Below, piece by piece: positions 23,797-33,735 of a stretch of DNA of 64,000 nucleotides. Numbering within the stretch: position 1 is the stretch's first letter; each line of letters opens with the position of its first letter. The DNA is from Enterococcus sp. DIV0660C (lineage in GTDB: Bacteria > Bacillota > Bacilli > Lactobacillales > Enterococcaceae): the NCBI RefSeq assembly GCF_017316125.1, contig NZ_JAFLWA010000034.1:62001-126000 (forward strand), written 5' to 3'. Under the pieces are notes generated by a model that ran no database searches, was not told the origin of the DNA, and saw only the letters and a program-made list of their open reading frames with translations. The position numbers were made by a program, and so were the translations under genes.

Positions 23797-24504
23797 TTGA
23801 TTAAAGCTGTTGTATTTGATGTTGACGATACAATGTATGACCAACAACAACCATTTAAAAATGCGGTGAATAAAGTGGTTCCGCTGGTTTCAGATGAAGA
23901 TATGCATCCATTATATATTCGTTTCCGTCATCATAGTGATGAAAACTTCCCAAAAGTGATGGCTGGGGAATGGACATTAGAATATATGCGGGCACATCGG
24001 ATTAGCCAGTCGCTAAAAGATTTAGATTATCCACATATTACTGAAGAAGATGGTTTGTTTTTCCAACAAGTATACGAAGATGAATTAAACAATATTTGTC
24101 TACATGATGAGGTTCGCAAAACACTCGACTTTCTAAAAGAAAAAAACGTACCTATGGGCATTATTACGAATGGCCCAACAGATCACCAATCAAAAAAATT
24201 AAACCAGCTCCAATTAGCTAAATGGATTCCAACTAAAAATATGATTGTTTCTCAAGCAACTGGGTTTCAAAAACCTGAAAAAGAAATTTTCCAATTAGCA
24301 GCCGAAACCTTTTCAATGAACCCAGCAGAAACACTGTATGTTGGTGACAACTATGACAATGATGTTCTGGGCGCACATCGTGCAGAATGGCATTCACTTT
24401 GGTTTAATCATCGTGGAAGAACGATTGATACAACTCCTGTTTCAGATATCGAAATTAGTTCGTTTGATCAATTACTTGAAACAATGGAGTCTGTATTTGC
24501 CTAA
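23797..24504 (+). CDS. HAD-family hydrolase
   Basis: A 235-residue haloacid dehalogenase-type phosphatase, subfamily I. Motif I is FDVDDTMYD at residues 7-15 with the nucleophile Asp. Motif II is GIITNGPTD near 122. Motif III Lys is in GFQKPEKEIF near 159, and motif IV is VGDNYDNDVLGAHRAEW near 182. A helical cap lies between motifs I and II. It resembles YjjG-type nucleotidases and sugar phosphatases. The substrate is not determinable. The start is TTG at 23797 behind AAAGG; no ATG fits the family N-terminus. It is transcribed alone, ending at a strong terminator. Confidence 0.88.
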   Translation: MIKAVVFDVDDTMYDQQQPFKNAVNKVVPLVSDEDMHPLYIRFRHHSDENFPKVMAGEWTLEYMRAHRISQSLKDLDYPHITEEDGLFFQQVYEDELNNICLHDEVRKTLDFLKEKNVPMGIITNGPTDHQSKKLNQLQLAKWIPTKNMIVSQATGFQKPEKEIFQLAAETFSMNPAETLYVGDNYDNDVLGAHRAEWHSLWFNHRGRTIDTTPVSDIEISSFDQLLETMESVFA

Positions 24505-24512
24505 CAAAAATC

Positions 24513-24553
24513 AAAAAAGCTTCTGGACAATTATTTTGTCCGGAAGCTTTTTC
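24513..24553. terminator. Bidirectional terminator, HAD gene and SNF2 gene
   Basis: A ~16-pair stem (AAAAAGCTTCTGGACAA and near-complement) with A and T runs on both sides between convergent genes. Confidence 0.9.
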
Positions 24554-24608
24554 CTATTTAGCGATAATATTAGGTAACCTTTTTCAAAAACATTCCTTTT
24601 TTTTCAAG

Positions 24609-27600
24609 CTATTCTTCCAATTCACCCACACTTAAGATCATGCGAATATCGTCTTCTGTCAGCTTCGTTAATTGTTCTTCGTTTCCTTGAATTACTTTTT
24701 GGAACAACTCTCGTTTTTCTTTTTGTAAAGAGTTCATTCGTTCTTCAATCGTTCCTTCGGCAATCATTCGCCAAACTTCTACCACATTTTTTTGGCCAAT
24801 TCGGTGCGCACGTCCGGCAGCTTGTTCTTCAATTGCGGGATTCCACCACAAATCATACAAGATAACCGTGTCTGCTCCCGTTAGATTTAACCCCGTTCCA
24901 CCAGCTTTCAATGAGATCAAAAAGACATCTCGTTCTCCTTCATTAAAAGCATCTACCATTGTCAAACGATCTTGTGGTTTTGTACTTCCGCGTAAGTAGA
25001 AGGTTGTCATCCCTAGTTCTGCCAGCTCTTCTTCCAGAATACTTAGCATTCCAGTAAATTGCGAGAAGAGTAACACACGTCGGTTGTTTTCTTTTGCAGC
25101 AACTAACAGATCCTTCACTTGTTCTAGTTTTCCTGAGCCCCCTTGATAATCCTCAATAAATAAGCGCGGGTCACAACAAATTTGACGTAAGCGTGTCAAA
25201 CCAGCTAAAATTCCGATTCGATTTTTCTTAAATGCTTCTGCATCCATTGAAGCTACTTCCTCCCGCATTTGCCGCAAATAAGCAAGATAAACTGTTTTCT
25301 GTTCTTCCGTCAAAGCAGAATATAAATTCATTTCTGTTTTTTCTGGCAAATCTTGAAGAACCGTTTGCTTGTCTCTTCTCAGAACAAACGGGCGAATCAT
25401 CTGTGCAATCTCTTCTGTCGAAAGTTCCCTGAACTTTGTTCGATTCGGAAAGAAACCAGGCATGATTGTCGCAAACAATGACCAGAGTTCTTCTAAATTA
25501 TTTTCAATTGGTGTTCCACTCAGCGCAAATCGTTGTGGAACTTGTAGTTCTCTTAAGGCTTGCGCCGTTTTCGTACTACTATTTTTTACCATTTGTGCCT
25601 CATCTAAAACCAAATATTGAATTGGCATCTCTTGATAATCAATAACGTCTTGTCGCAAACTAGCATAAGAGGTTACACGAATATCAACATCATTTTTAAG
25701 AAGTGTTTCCCGTTCTTTTTTATTTCCATTTACCACTTGGACACTTAACGAAGGTGCAAATTTTTTGATTTCTGCTTGCCAGTTATAAATCAGACTTGCA
25801 GGAGCAACAATCAGTGCAGATAGCTCATTTTTTTCTTCTTTTTCTGAAAGTAAAAAAGCAATTGTTTGCAGGGTCTTCCCTAATCCCATCTCATCCGCCA
25901 AAATTCCACCAAATTGATAATGACCAAGCATCTTCAACCACTGAAATCCTTGCTTTTGATAATCACGTAGTTCGGCATGCAATCCTTCAGGTAACGTTAC
26001 TTCATAGTTTTCTGGTTGGATCAGATCCTGCACCATTTTTTTGAAAGAGTCACTAAAGGTTGCTCGACTTCCTGATAATTGGCTTTGAACAATCAAACCT
26101 TGGTTTTTGGGCACATGGATCGTTCCTGACTCCGAGCGAATCGATTCTCTCAATTGACGCAAAACTTCACTTGTTTGTTGAAATTCTTCTGAGTCAAAGG
26201 ATAATACTTGACCATTTTCCAGTGTATAGAACGCATCATTGCGCAACAAGCTTTGTAATACATGATCGATTTCTTTTTCTTGGATGCCTGTCACATCAAA
26301 CCGTATATCTAACCATGAACCTGTTTCAGTCACTTCAATTTGTGGTTGATGCTTTTGCGCATCCAAATACAGCTCGCGTAATTTTTTACCAATGCGAACT
26401 TCGCCAAATTGACGAAAAACAGCTAATTCTGTTCTAAAAAAAGCATATAATTCTTCTCCTGTAGGCAACACACGCTCATAGCCAGTTTCGTTTGCTTGAT
26501 AGTGATACATCTTGAATAAGTCAATCACTCGTTGTTCTTGTGCTTGATCTCGTAAAATTTCACGAGAAGAGTCTGATTGTACTTCATGCTTCTTATCAGT
26601 TGAATAAATGACATCTTCATAAATGAAATCAATTCGTGCTTGAATTTTTCCTTTAGACTTTCTGAAGAAAAACACAAATTCAACAGGGATGTCTACAACT
26701 TCTGACTCTACATCCTCCGTTACTTCAACCTCTGCAATCTGAGACAACAAAGGTAGCAACTCTTTAAAAAGTGAAGAAAGCTGTTTCTTTTCAAATTTGA
26801 CTTGCGGCGTTTCAAAACGCTTCATTAGTTGTTCCCAAGTAAGATAGATCGTTTGCTGTTGTTTCGTCAAAGAATAGAAAGTTCCTTGTATCATTCCCCA
26901 TTGATAGTGGGTAAAAAATAAATCAAATGTCTTTTCAGCACGTAATAGATACGCATCATCTTCTTTAACTACTTTAAAATGCAGTGGCTTTTCTTGTTCT
27001 GAAAATTCAATTCCTTGATAGGTTTGTTGATCCACCATCACTTGCAAACGAGTGGTTTGGTTCATCTGCTCCAATAAATATTTTGCTTGCTCTACTGGTA
27101 ACATCAAATATCGTTTGTCTAATTTTCCTTTGACTTGTAGTCCACTGACACCGAGTAGTTGTTGTGTTTGTGCCGTTCCAGCGAATAAGCTCAAAATCGT
27201 TTGATCTTCTCCTTGAAACGCGCGTCTATCCAATTCAAATTGATATTGTTTATTTACAGTGTACGATTCATTTTCTGTATAAGCTTGCAAAAAGTCATAG
27301 ATATTTTTGACAATATAGGTTTTCTTAGGTGCTTTTAAATAGCCGATTCTCAAAGAAACTGCTAGTAACGCTAATTCTGGATGGTATTGATTGGTTTCAA
27401 TTGCTTCGACTTGGTACTCAACAATTAGCGGCTGGATGGCACGCGTTGTTTGTTTCGTCTGTAAACGTGCAAACCCTTTGCTTAAAATATCACCTTCACT
27501 AACTGTTCGAACTGGTTCAAGCATCTGCTGATCTTTACTCATTACTCGAGAAACATTTTTGGAACGAAGATATAATTCAACAGCCACCGTATGTTTACAA

Positions 27601-27803
27601 TAATGATGCTCTTCCCAATAAGGACACTGGCAATAATCAACTTCCTTTGCTGTACCATCTAAATCAATCATGTATAATTCGCTACCTAATACTTCAGCAT
27701 GCCATACGTTATTTTCTTGATCAGGAACAACCGATAACACTCGACCTTCTTGCAAGTATTTGCGTCCGCGTTCAATCACTTTTTCCGGAATACTCCATTT
27801 CAT
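24609..27803 (-). CDS. SNF2-family DNA-dependent ATPase with SWIM zinc finger
   Basis: A 1064-residue SF2 helicase-like ATPase. The N-terminus begins MKWSIPEKVIERGRKYLQEG, and a SWIM zinc finger (CQCPYWEEHHYCKH) is near residue 57. A long middle region of unknown fold follows. The ATPase core starts near 620 (LRDYQKQGFQWLKML). It has DEMGLGKT as Walker A, LDEAQMVKN as motif II, and the C-terminal lobe with LKAGGTGLNLTGADTVILYD and EQAAGRAHRIGQK. ATG 27803 follows GGGAGA; the longer frame from 27866 would overlap sbcC. It lies 16 bases after sbcC and probably shares its transcript, suggesting a role on DNA. The exact function is unknown. Confidence 0.9.
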   Translation of the reverse strand: MKWSIPEKVIERGRKYLQEGRVLSVVPDQENNVWHAEVLGSELYMIDLDGTAKEVDYCQCPYWEEHHYCKHTVAVELYLRSKNVSRVMSKDQQMLEPVRTVSEGDILSKGFARLQTKQTTRAIQPLIVEYQVEAIETNQYHPELALLAVSLRIGYLKAPKKTYIVKNIYDFLQAYTENESYTVNKQYQFELDRRAFQGEDQTILSLFAGTAQTQQLLGVSGLQVKGKLDKRYLMLPVEQAKYLLEQMNQTTRLQVMVDQQTYQGIEFSEQEKPLHFKVVKEDDAYLLRAEKTFDLFFTHYQWGMIQGTFYSLTKQQQTIYLTWEQLMKRFETPQVKFEKKQLSSLFKELLPLLSQIAEVEVTEDVESEVVDIPVEFVFFFRKSKGKIQARIDFIYEDVIYSTDKKHEVQSDSSREILRDQAQEQRVIDLFKMYHYQANETGYERVLPTGEELYAFFRTELAVFRQFGEVRIGKKLRELYLDAQKHQPQIEVTETGSWLDIRFDVTGIQEKEIDHVLQSLLRNDAFYTLENGQVLSFDSEEFQQTSEVLRQLRESIRSESGTIHVPKNQGLIVQSQLSGSRATFSDSFKKMVQDLIQPENYEVTLPEGLHAELRDYQKQGFQWLKMLGHYQFGGILADEMGLGKTLQTIAFLLSEKEEKNELSALIVAPASLIYNWQAEIKKFAPSLSVQVVNGNKKERETLLKNDVDIRVTSYASLRQDVIDYQEMPIQYLVLDEAQMVKNSSTKTAQALRELQVPQRFALSGTPIENNLEELWSLFATIMPGFFPNRTKFRELSTEEIAQMIRPFVLRRDKQTVLQDLPEKTEMNLYSALTEEQKTVYLAYLRQMREEVASMDAEAFKKNRIGILAGLTRLRQICCDPRLFIEDYQGGSGKLEQVKDLLVAAKENNRRVLLFSQFTGMLSILEEELAELGMTTFYLRGSTKPQDRLTMVDAFNEGERDVFLISLKAGGTGLNLTGADTVILYDLWWNPAIEEQAAGRAHRIGQKNVVEVWRMIAEGTIEERMNSLQKEKRELFQKVIQGNEEQLTKLTEDDIRMILSVGELEE

Positions 27804-27819
27804 CGTTATCAATCTCCCT

Positions 27820-30800
27820 TTATCCAAGATGATAGCGAACGGTACTTTGTCCACTACCTTTTGCATCGATTCTTATTTGTTGTAACACTCGTTCTTTTAA
27901 CTCTCTTACGTGACTGATGATTCCTATCATCCTTCCTTCACTTTCAATTGTTTCTAAAGCTTCCATTGCCATCTCTAGAGCTTCTTCATCTAGAGAACCA
28001 AACCCTTCATCAATAAATAGTGCTTCAACAGTAATTCCGCCTGACTGTGCCTGAATAACTTCTGCCAATGCTAACGCTAACGAGAGGGCAGCAATGAAAC
28101 TTTCTCCCCCAGACAAGGTATGTGCACTTCGTGTCATACCTGCTTCGTCATCATACACATTGATTTCCAATCCAGTTTTTCCACGATAGCTCCCAACTGA
28201 ATCTGCTAACTCAAACTGATACCGATTTTTCGTTAGACGTTGTAAATGGTTGTTAGCTACTTGGAGCACTTCTTGTAAATACACTTGAAGGACATATCTT
28301 TCTAAACTGATTTTTTTCACATTTTCACCGTTAATTGTTTGTGAAAGTTGTTGTAACTGTGCCAACTCATCCAATTGCTCTTGACTAGTTTGATAAAGTG
28401 CTAAAAATTCTGTCACAATGGCTTGATTGTTTTCTTGTTGTTCTTGAATTTTATAGAGTGCTGTTTGTTGTTCTTCAATCAATTGTTTCCCTTGTGCAAT
28501 CTGTTCAGCTAAATGTGCATCCTCTGGCATTTCAGCTGACAAATCCACGGATTCTAGTTGAGCCAGTTTCGCCTTAGTAATCAATTGTTCTTCTTGATAT
28601 GTCGTAACAATTGTTTTGTACTCCTCATATTCAACTTGTTGCTGCGCAAAAGCTACTCCTGCATCTGCTGAGTCAAAATACTCTTGTTCAGCTAACAATC
28701 CTTGAATTTTTGTTTGTGTTTTCATTTGTTTGGCAACTAATTTTTCTAATTGTTCCATTAGTTGGCTGAGTTGTGCTTGCGTTAACGCAATGGATTGATC
28801 GATTTTTTCTCCAGCTACTTTTTCTTGAGCTAATTGTTCACTTTGCTCTTCTATTTGTTGAGCCAGCCGTTGTACGGTTTCTTCCAGTGTATCGATGTCA
28901 ACTGTCGCTAATTGCTGCTTTAATGTTTCCAATTGTCCACTGCTATGCTGATGTTTCGCCAATAATTCCGTCTGAATCTCTTGTTGTTCTTCGACCGCTT
29001 GGCGATTTTTTTCAAGTTTTGCTTGCAAGGCTCCTTGCTCCGTCTTTGCTTCTCCTAATAATTGCTCTTCTTGAATTATTTTTTGCTCAATCTCACTAAA
29101 CAAACCTGAAACTTTTTCATTGGTAACTGTTATTTTTGATGAATCCTCGATCAAAGGAAAGTCTTGTAATGATTCACTCAATGTTTGTTTGCAGTTTGCT
29201 TCTTTTATCAGTGAGTTAGCTAATTCTTTTTCTTCTTTTACTAATTGTTGTTCAAGCTTAGCTAAGTATGCTTCTTTTTGACCAAGAAGTAGGTTTAACG
29301 ATTCTGCATGTGCTTCCGCATCTGCTAATTCTTTTTCCAGTTGCTTCACAGTTTGTTTTTCAGGTGCTTCATGACTGATATTTTCTAGTGGATGCTCGAC
29401 AGAACCACAGACTGGACAAGGTTCCCCTGGCAAAAGCAATAATTGTAGTCGAGCAATTTGTTGCTTTGCCCACTGACTTTTAAGCCGAGCAATCTTTTCT
29501 TGATGTCTTGTTCGTTCTTCTTGAATTTCTTCGACTTCACTAGTTAACTGAACTAATTGCTGCTGACTCTGCGTTTTTTGTTGGTCAAGTTTTTGTGTTT
29601 CTTGTTGTGCACTTTCCCACTCTCTTTTTTGTTGCTGTAAGTTTGCAAATGTCAGTTGTTCTTTTGCTAATTCTTCTTGTGTTGTTAGGAGGTGTGTTAT
29701 TTCTTGTTGACGTTTATTTAATACGCTTTGTTGCTCTTGCAAGTCTGCCAACTTTTGCGTACCATCAGTTAATTCCGCAGTGATCACTTGAAGTGACTCG
29801 TCTTGCTCCTTGTATTCTTTGACACGAGGAAGCAGTGTTTTCTTTTCTTGATAGTCATCATTTAACCGATCAACTGCTTCTTGCAAGTTTTGTCGTTCTT
29901 TTTCTTTTTCTTTCCACTGCGTAAATTTTTCTTGCAGCTCGTTCAACAAAAGGCGCTGCTTTGCCTCCTCTTCAAGAAGTGATTGTCGTTCATTTTCATA
30001 CTCTTTGTTATGTGATACTGGGTCAATCAAACGTTGCCCAAACTCATAATAACAAATCCATTGTTGTTTTTCTGTTATTTCATCTTGCATTTCAAGCAAG
30101 TTTTCTAGTTTTTCAAGTAACGTTTGCTTCTCTGCTCTTTGTCTTTGTACAGATTGAATTTGATAATACTCTTTTTCTAGCTTTTCTTGAGCATCTTGTT
30201 CTTTTTTCAATTGTTGTTGAACGAGTTGGATTTTCTCTGCTAACACTTGTTGTTCTTTTGTCCAACACTGCATCACTTCTTCAAAGCTCAGTTCAGAAAA
30301 GTCTCGTGCTTCTAAAGAAACAAAGCGTTTTTGCAAAAGTAACAATTCCTGTTCTAAGTAATCAAGTTTTTTTTGTTGCTTTTTAGCTTTTTCTTTTAAA
30401 ATTTCATTGAACTGTTGGAAAATCTGCGTACCAAATAAATTACGGAGCACCACTTCCTTTTCACTACTAGATGAAATCAAGAAATTACGGAATTCCCCTT
30501 GTGGCAGTAATACGATTTGTGAAAATTGCTTAGCATCTAAGTGTAAGAGTTCTTTAATCAGTTCATCGACTTCCCCGCGTTTCGTTAATTGACGTGCTTC
30601 TTTTCCTGATTCATCGAAAATCGTCAAGGAAACTTTCGCTGCTTGCTTACGATTCCCGTCACCTTTTAGCTTAGCCAATATCTGCTCAGGTTTACGCGTG
30701 ACTTCATAAGTAAGTTTTTGATGTTCAAACGAAAAAGTGACACTGGTTTCTTCCGCCGGTGTCGCAAATAACGAACGCATCTCTTTTCCCGAGCGTAGTC

Positions 30801-30972
30801 TCCCTGAGGTTTCTCCAAACAAAGCATAAGTCATCCCATCAAAGATTGTCGTCTTGCCTGCACCTGTTTTCCCGCTAATCAAAAATAGAGGTGCTTCAGT
30901 CAAAAGTGAAAAATCAATGATTTCATCAATAAAGGGACCAAAGTTTTTTAATCGTAATTTTTGTGGTTTCAT
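27820..30972 (-). CDS. sbcC: DNA repair exonuclease subunit SbcC
   Basis: The ATPase subunit of the SbcCD (Rad50-Mre11-like) nuclease that opens hairpins and protein-blocked ends. It has about 1050 residues. Walker A is ISGKTGAGKTTIFDGM near 35. Two very long coiled coils flank the zinc hook CPVCG near residue 520. The ABC signature is LSGGESFIAALSLALALAE near 955, followed by Walker B, VEALFIDEGFGSLD. ATG 30972 is preferred over the adjacent GTG at 30975. It starts a few bases after the sbcD stop, so the subunits are coupled. Confidence 0.96.
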   Translation of the reverse strand: MKPQKLRLKNFGPFIDEIIDFSLLTEAPLFLISGKTGAGKTTIFDGMTYALFGETSGRLRSGKEMRSLFATPAEETSVTFSFEHQKLTYEVTRKPEQILAKLKGDGNRKQAAKVSLTIFDESGKEARQLTKRGEVDELIKELLHLDAKQFSQIVLLPQGEFRNFLISSSSEKEVVLRNLFGTQIFQQFNEILKEKAKKQQKKLDYLEQELLLLQKRFVSLEARDFSELSFEEVMQCWTKEQQVLAEKIQLVQQQLKKEQDAQEKLEKEYYQIQSVQRQRAEKQTLLEKLENLLEMQDEITEKQQWICYYEFGQRLIDPVSHNKEYENERQSLLEEEAKQRLLLNELQEKFTQWKEKEKERQNLQEAVDRLNDDYQEKKTLLPRVKEYKEQDESLQVITAELTDGTQKLADLQEQQSVLNKRQQEITHLLTTQEELAKEQLTFANLQQQKREWESAQQETQKLDQQKTQSQQQLVQLTSEVEEIQEERTRHQEKIARLKSQWAKQQIARLQLLLLPGEPCPVCGSVEHPLENISHEAPEKQTVKQLEKELADAEAHAESLNLLLGQKEAYLAKLEQQLVKEEKELANSLIKEANCKQTLSESLQDFPLIEDSSKITVTNEKVSGLFSEIEQKIIQEEQLLGEAKTEQGALQAKLEKNRQAVEEQQEIQTELLAKHQHSSGQLETLKQQLATVDIDTLEETVQRLAQQIEEQSEQLAQEKVAGEKIDQSIALTQAQLSQLMEQLEKLVAKQMKTQTKIQGLLAEQEYFDSADAGVAFAQQQVEYEEYKTIVTTYQEEQLITKAKLAQLESVDLSAEMPEDAHLAEQIAQGKQLIEEQQTALYKIQEQQENNQAIVTEFLALYQTSQEQLDELAQLQQLSQTINGENVKKISLERYVLQVYLQEVLQVANNHLQRLTKNRYQFELADSVGSYRGKTGLEINVYDDEAGMTRSAHTLSGGESFIAALSLALALAEVIQAQSGGITVEALFIDEGFGSLDEEALEMAMEALETIESEGRMIGIISHVRELKERVLQQIRIDAKGSGQSTVRYHLG

Positions 30973-30978
30973 CACTGA

Positions 30979-32097
30979 TCATTCCATTTCCATGAGTTCT
31001 TGTAGAGTTTCTGTGAGCCACTTTTCTTGATCATTGGTCAGTGGTTCATTTGTTATTTCTTTAAAGAAATTCATCGCCATTGATTTTGGATCCTTCATTT
31101 CTACTGTTTGTTTTTTTGTTATTGTTTCTAAACGACCATTTACTCGCTCCACACCTAAGATTCTTGGATAGATTTTCCGCAACTGATTCATCATATTAGG
31201 AATGATCGTTCGATCCATCAAGTAGATTTGTGTGTAATTTTCTCGATTAACAGTTTGGTAAAATGTTGGACTCAAGAGTTCTTTAAAATTGGCTTGTAAT
31301 TCTTGGATATCATGTAGGGGTGTCAGCTCATGAAACGTCAATTGTAGCTTATCATTTAAATCAACAATCCAGACACCCTTTTTTTGATTGATTTCTGATA
31401 AAGAAAACTTCAATGGCGAGCCGCTATAGCGTGCATTTGCTTGGTGCAAAGCCGCTTGGTTATGCAAATGGCCCAATGCCACATAGTCAAAATCACTCAA
31501 TAAGTCGCCAGATACTGCATCTAACCCGCCAACTTCAATTTTTGTTTCTGAGTCAGACTTTGAGCTTCCCGTTACAAAAAAGTGACTTACTAATACGTGT
31601 TTTTTATTTGGTTCAAATAGCGTCTGCATTTTTTCGACGACTAAAGCCATCGCTTGTTGAATTGTACGAATTTCATCGTCTTCAAAATATAAACGAGCGG
31701 CAATTGGTTCAAAGTAAGGTAACAAAAAGAATTGTGTATCACCAAATGTAATTGGTTGAAACGCTTCAGCAAACTGAGTGCGTAAGAAAAAATTAGATTG
31801 GCTAAACCAAGGTGTCCCTGTCGACAATCGAATACTACTATCGTGATTGCCAGAAATTGCGAAAATTGGAAATTTTTCTTCTAAATTCCAATCAATCATC
31901 AATTGATTAAACAATTGCACTGCTTCCGTCGCTGGCACGCTTCGATCATATAAATCGCCTGCAATAATGATTGCATCCACTTGTTCTTCTTTTGCTACCT
32001 TCAAAATATCTGAAATAACTTGCTTTTGTTCCTCAAGTAAATCATAGCCTTGTAATTTTTTACCAATATGCCAATCGGCCGTGTGCAAGAAACGCAT
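30979..32097 (-). CDS. sbcD: DNA repair exonuclease subunit SbcD
   Basis: The Mre11-like metallophosphoesterase nuclease of SbcCD. The 372-residue length is usual. The dimetal motifs are in order: HTADWHIGK at residues 5-13, AGDLYDR near 48, ISGNHDS near 83, VSHFFV near 185, and LGHLHNQ near 222. The C-terminal cap domain binds SbcC. The ATG follows GAGGTGAG. It leads the sbcD-sbcC-SNF2 series of genes. Together the three would act on abnormal DNA ends, the third by association only. Confidence 0.96.
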   Translation of the reverse strand: MRFLHTADWHIGKKLQGYDLLEEQKQVISDILKVAKEEQVDAIIIAGDLYDRSVPATEAVQLFNQLMIDWNLEEKFPIFAISGNHDSSIRLSTGTPWFSQSNFFLRTQFAEAFQPITFGDTQFFLLPYFEPIAARLYFEDDEIRTIQQAMALVVEKMQTLFEPNKKHVLVSHFFVTGSSKSDSETKIEVGGLDAVSGDLLSDFDYVALGHLHNQAALHQANARYSGSPLKFSLSEINQKKGVWIVDLNDKLQLTFHELTPLHDIQELQANFKELLSPTFYQTVNRENYTQIYLMDRTIIPNMMNQLRKIYPRILGVERVNGRLETITKKQTVEMKDPKSMAMNFFKEITNEPLTNDQEKWLTETLQELMEME

Positions 32098-32204
32098 ATA
32101 CTCACCTCAAAAAAATGTCCTTCTAATGATTATAACACTTCCCAGAAGGTCATAACAGAAATGTTTCACATCTCCTATATCTATAAAAAAAACAGAGAAC
32201 AAAC

Positions 32205-32246
32205 AAAAAGCTACGAAAAAATCAAAATTGATTTTCTCGCAGCTCC
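32205..32246 (-). terminator. Terminator after the acyltransferase gene
   Basis: An AGCTGCGAGAAAATC-type arm and complement with a short loop on the reverse strand, followed by T5. Confidence 0.75.
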
Positions 32247-32250
32247 CTAC

Positions 32251-32868
32251 TTATTTTATTTCATATTTAAAATCAGGATTTACTTCTTTGTCTAATTGAT
32301 CAAACGCACCTTGTGTTCGCCGCTCAACTTCTTCCAAACCTTCCTTATCCATCTTTTTAATGTCAGATAAGTCGATGGGTTCTCCGAAGCGAACCGTTAC
32401 ACGTTTTCGCTTGAACAAATCGCCAAGTGTTAATGGTCCTTGATATACAGCTGGAACGATTTTCACTTTTGCCATTTTAGCAATCAGTGCCATTCCACCT
32501 TTTAACTCTGTTGCATGGCGCGTGCCACTTGGAAACATGATTAGCCCTAAGTCTGTTGATTTCAAGATTTTTACAGGCGTTTTGATTGCACTTGGCCCTG
32601 GCTTATCACGTTTGACAGGAAAAGCATTCGCATGTGTCAAAATAAATCGTAAAATTGAATTTTTGAACAACTCTTCTTTTGCCATAAAGCTAAATTTCTT
32701 TGGTGCTGCTCCAACTGCTAGATACAATGGGTCCCACCAAGTACGATGGGGCGCAACTAATATGTAATTCTCATCTTTAGGCAATAATTCTTTATTTTCA
32801 TAGTGGGCATTGCCGTTGACTATTGCTAAGACAACTCGAACAACCCCGCGCATAAAACGATAAAACAT
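32251..32868 (-). CDS. 1-acyl-sn-glycerol-3-phosphate acyltransferase (PlsC-like)
   Basis: A 205-residue membrane-associated acyltransferase of the PlsC/LPLAT family, expected to convert lysophosphatidic acid to phosphatidic acid. The catalytic HRTWWDPLY (HX4D) is near residue 42. The glycerophosphate-binding LIMFPSGTRHATELKGG follows near 113, and VPAVYQGP near 138. The N-terminus is hydrophobic and amphipathic (RFMRGVVRVVLAIV). It is a single gene with its own terminator. The short length is common among Firmicute PlsC proteins. Whether it is the main PlsC cannot be told. Confidence 0.85.
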   Translation of the reverse strand: MFYRFMRGVVRVVLAIVNGNAHYENKELLPKDENYILVAPHRTWWDPLYLAVGAAPKKFSFMAKEELFKNSILRFILTHANAFPVKRDKPGPSAIKTPVKILKSTDLGLIMFPSGTRHATELKGGMALIAKMAKVKIVPAVYQGPLTLGDLFKRKRVTVRFGEPIDLSDIKKMDKEGLEEVERRTQGAFDQLDKEVNPDFKYEIK

Positions 32869-33000
32869 AGACTCTTCCTTTCTCTTTGCTGAACATAGAT
32901 AGTATGCCTAAAAAAATCTTCCTTGGCAAGCAAACTTGGTTCTTTTTGACAAACATAGTATAATACAAACGATTATTTTATTCACTTTGGAGGGAAACTT

Positions 33001-33735
33001 ATGCTTCACGAAGACGAACGAATTGACCAATTATACGCAGAAGATATTAAAATTATCCAAAGTGCGCAAGTTTTTTCTTTTTCACTTGATGCTGTTTTAC
33101 TCGCAAATTTTGCGCGTGTGCCAAAAAGAGGACAAATCGTTGACCTATGTGCTGGAAACGGTGCGGTCGGCTTATTTTTAAGTAAAAAAACCAATGCACA
33201 AATTGATTCGATCGAACTACAGCCTCGTTTAGCCGATATGGCGAAACGAAGCGTTGTGCTTAACCATTTAGAAGACCAAATCACTGTTCACACGACTGAT
33301 TTAAAAAATAGTTTAGCAGTTGTTCGTCATAATTCTTGTGATCTCGTTGTCTGTAACCCACCTTATTTCAAAGGGCTACCTACGAACAAAAAAAATCCCA
33401 ATGAACACTTAGCCATTGCTAGGCATGAGATTTATACAACACTCAACGATGTTATTCAAATCTCCAGCAAACTCTTAAAAACAAATGGCCGTTTTGCAAT
33501 GGTACATCGTCCTGAACGTTTTTTAGAAATTTTGGATGTCATGCGTGAACATCAGATCATTCCAAAACGGATCCGTTTTGTCTATCCAAAAGTTGGAAAA
33601 GATGCGAATATTTTATTAGTCGAAGGCATAAAAGAAGGAAAATTAGATGGTTTCAAGGTTTCTTCACCACTTATCACTTATGATGAAGAAGGCCAATATA
33701 CTCCAGAATTACGTGGTATGCTTTATGGAGACTAA
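33001..33735 (+). CDS. tRNA1(Val) adenine-37-N6 methyltransferase-like protein
   Basis: A 244-residue class I methyltransferase of the TrmN6/YabB type. Motif I is VDLCAGNGAVGLFLS near residue 48. The catalytic NPPY (VVCNPPYFKG) near 118 marks N6-adenine or amino-methylating enzymes. The typical N-terminal QSAQVFSFSLDAVLLANFA also fits the family. The start at 33001 follows GGAGGG. Its 3' end overlaps the GIY-YIG gene by 11 bases, a pair widely conserved in Firmicutes (yabB-yazA), so co-translation is expected. Confidence 0.88.
   Translation: MLHEDERIDQLYAEDIKIIQSAQVFSFSLDAVLLANFARVPKRGQIVDLCAGNGAVGLFLSKKTNAQIDSIELQPRLADMAKRSVVLNHLEDQITVHTTDLKNSLAVVRHNSCDLVVCNPPYFKGLPTNKKNPNEHLAIARHEIYTTLNDVIQISSKLLKTNGRFAMVHRPERFLEILDVMREHQIIPKRIRFVYPKVGKDANILLVEGIKEGKLDGFKVSSPLITYDEEGQYTPELRGMLYGD

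Noticed and set aside
28773-30592. Several forward frames opposite sbcC
   Set aside because: They are mirror frames of the coiled-coil gene, hydrophobic by codon composition, without ribosome sites.
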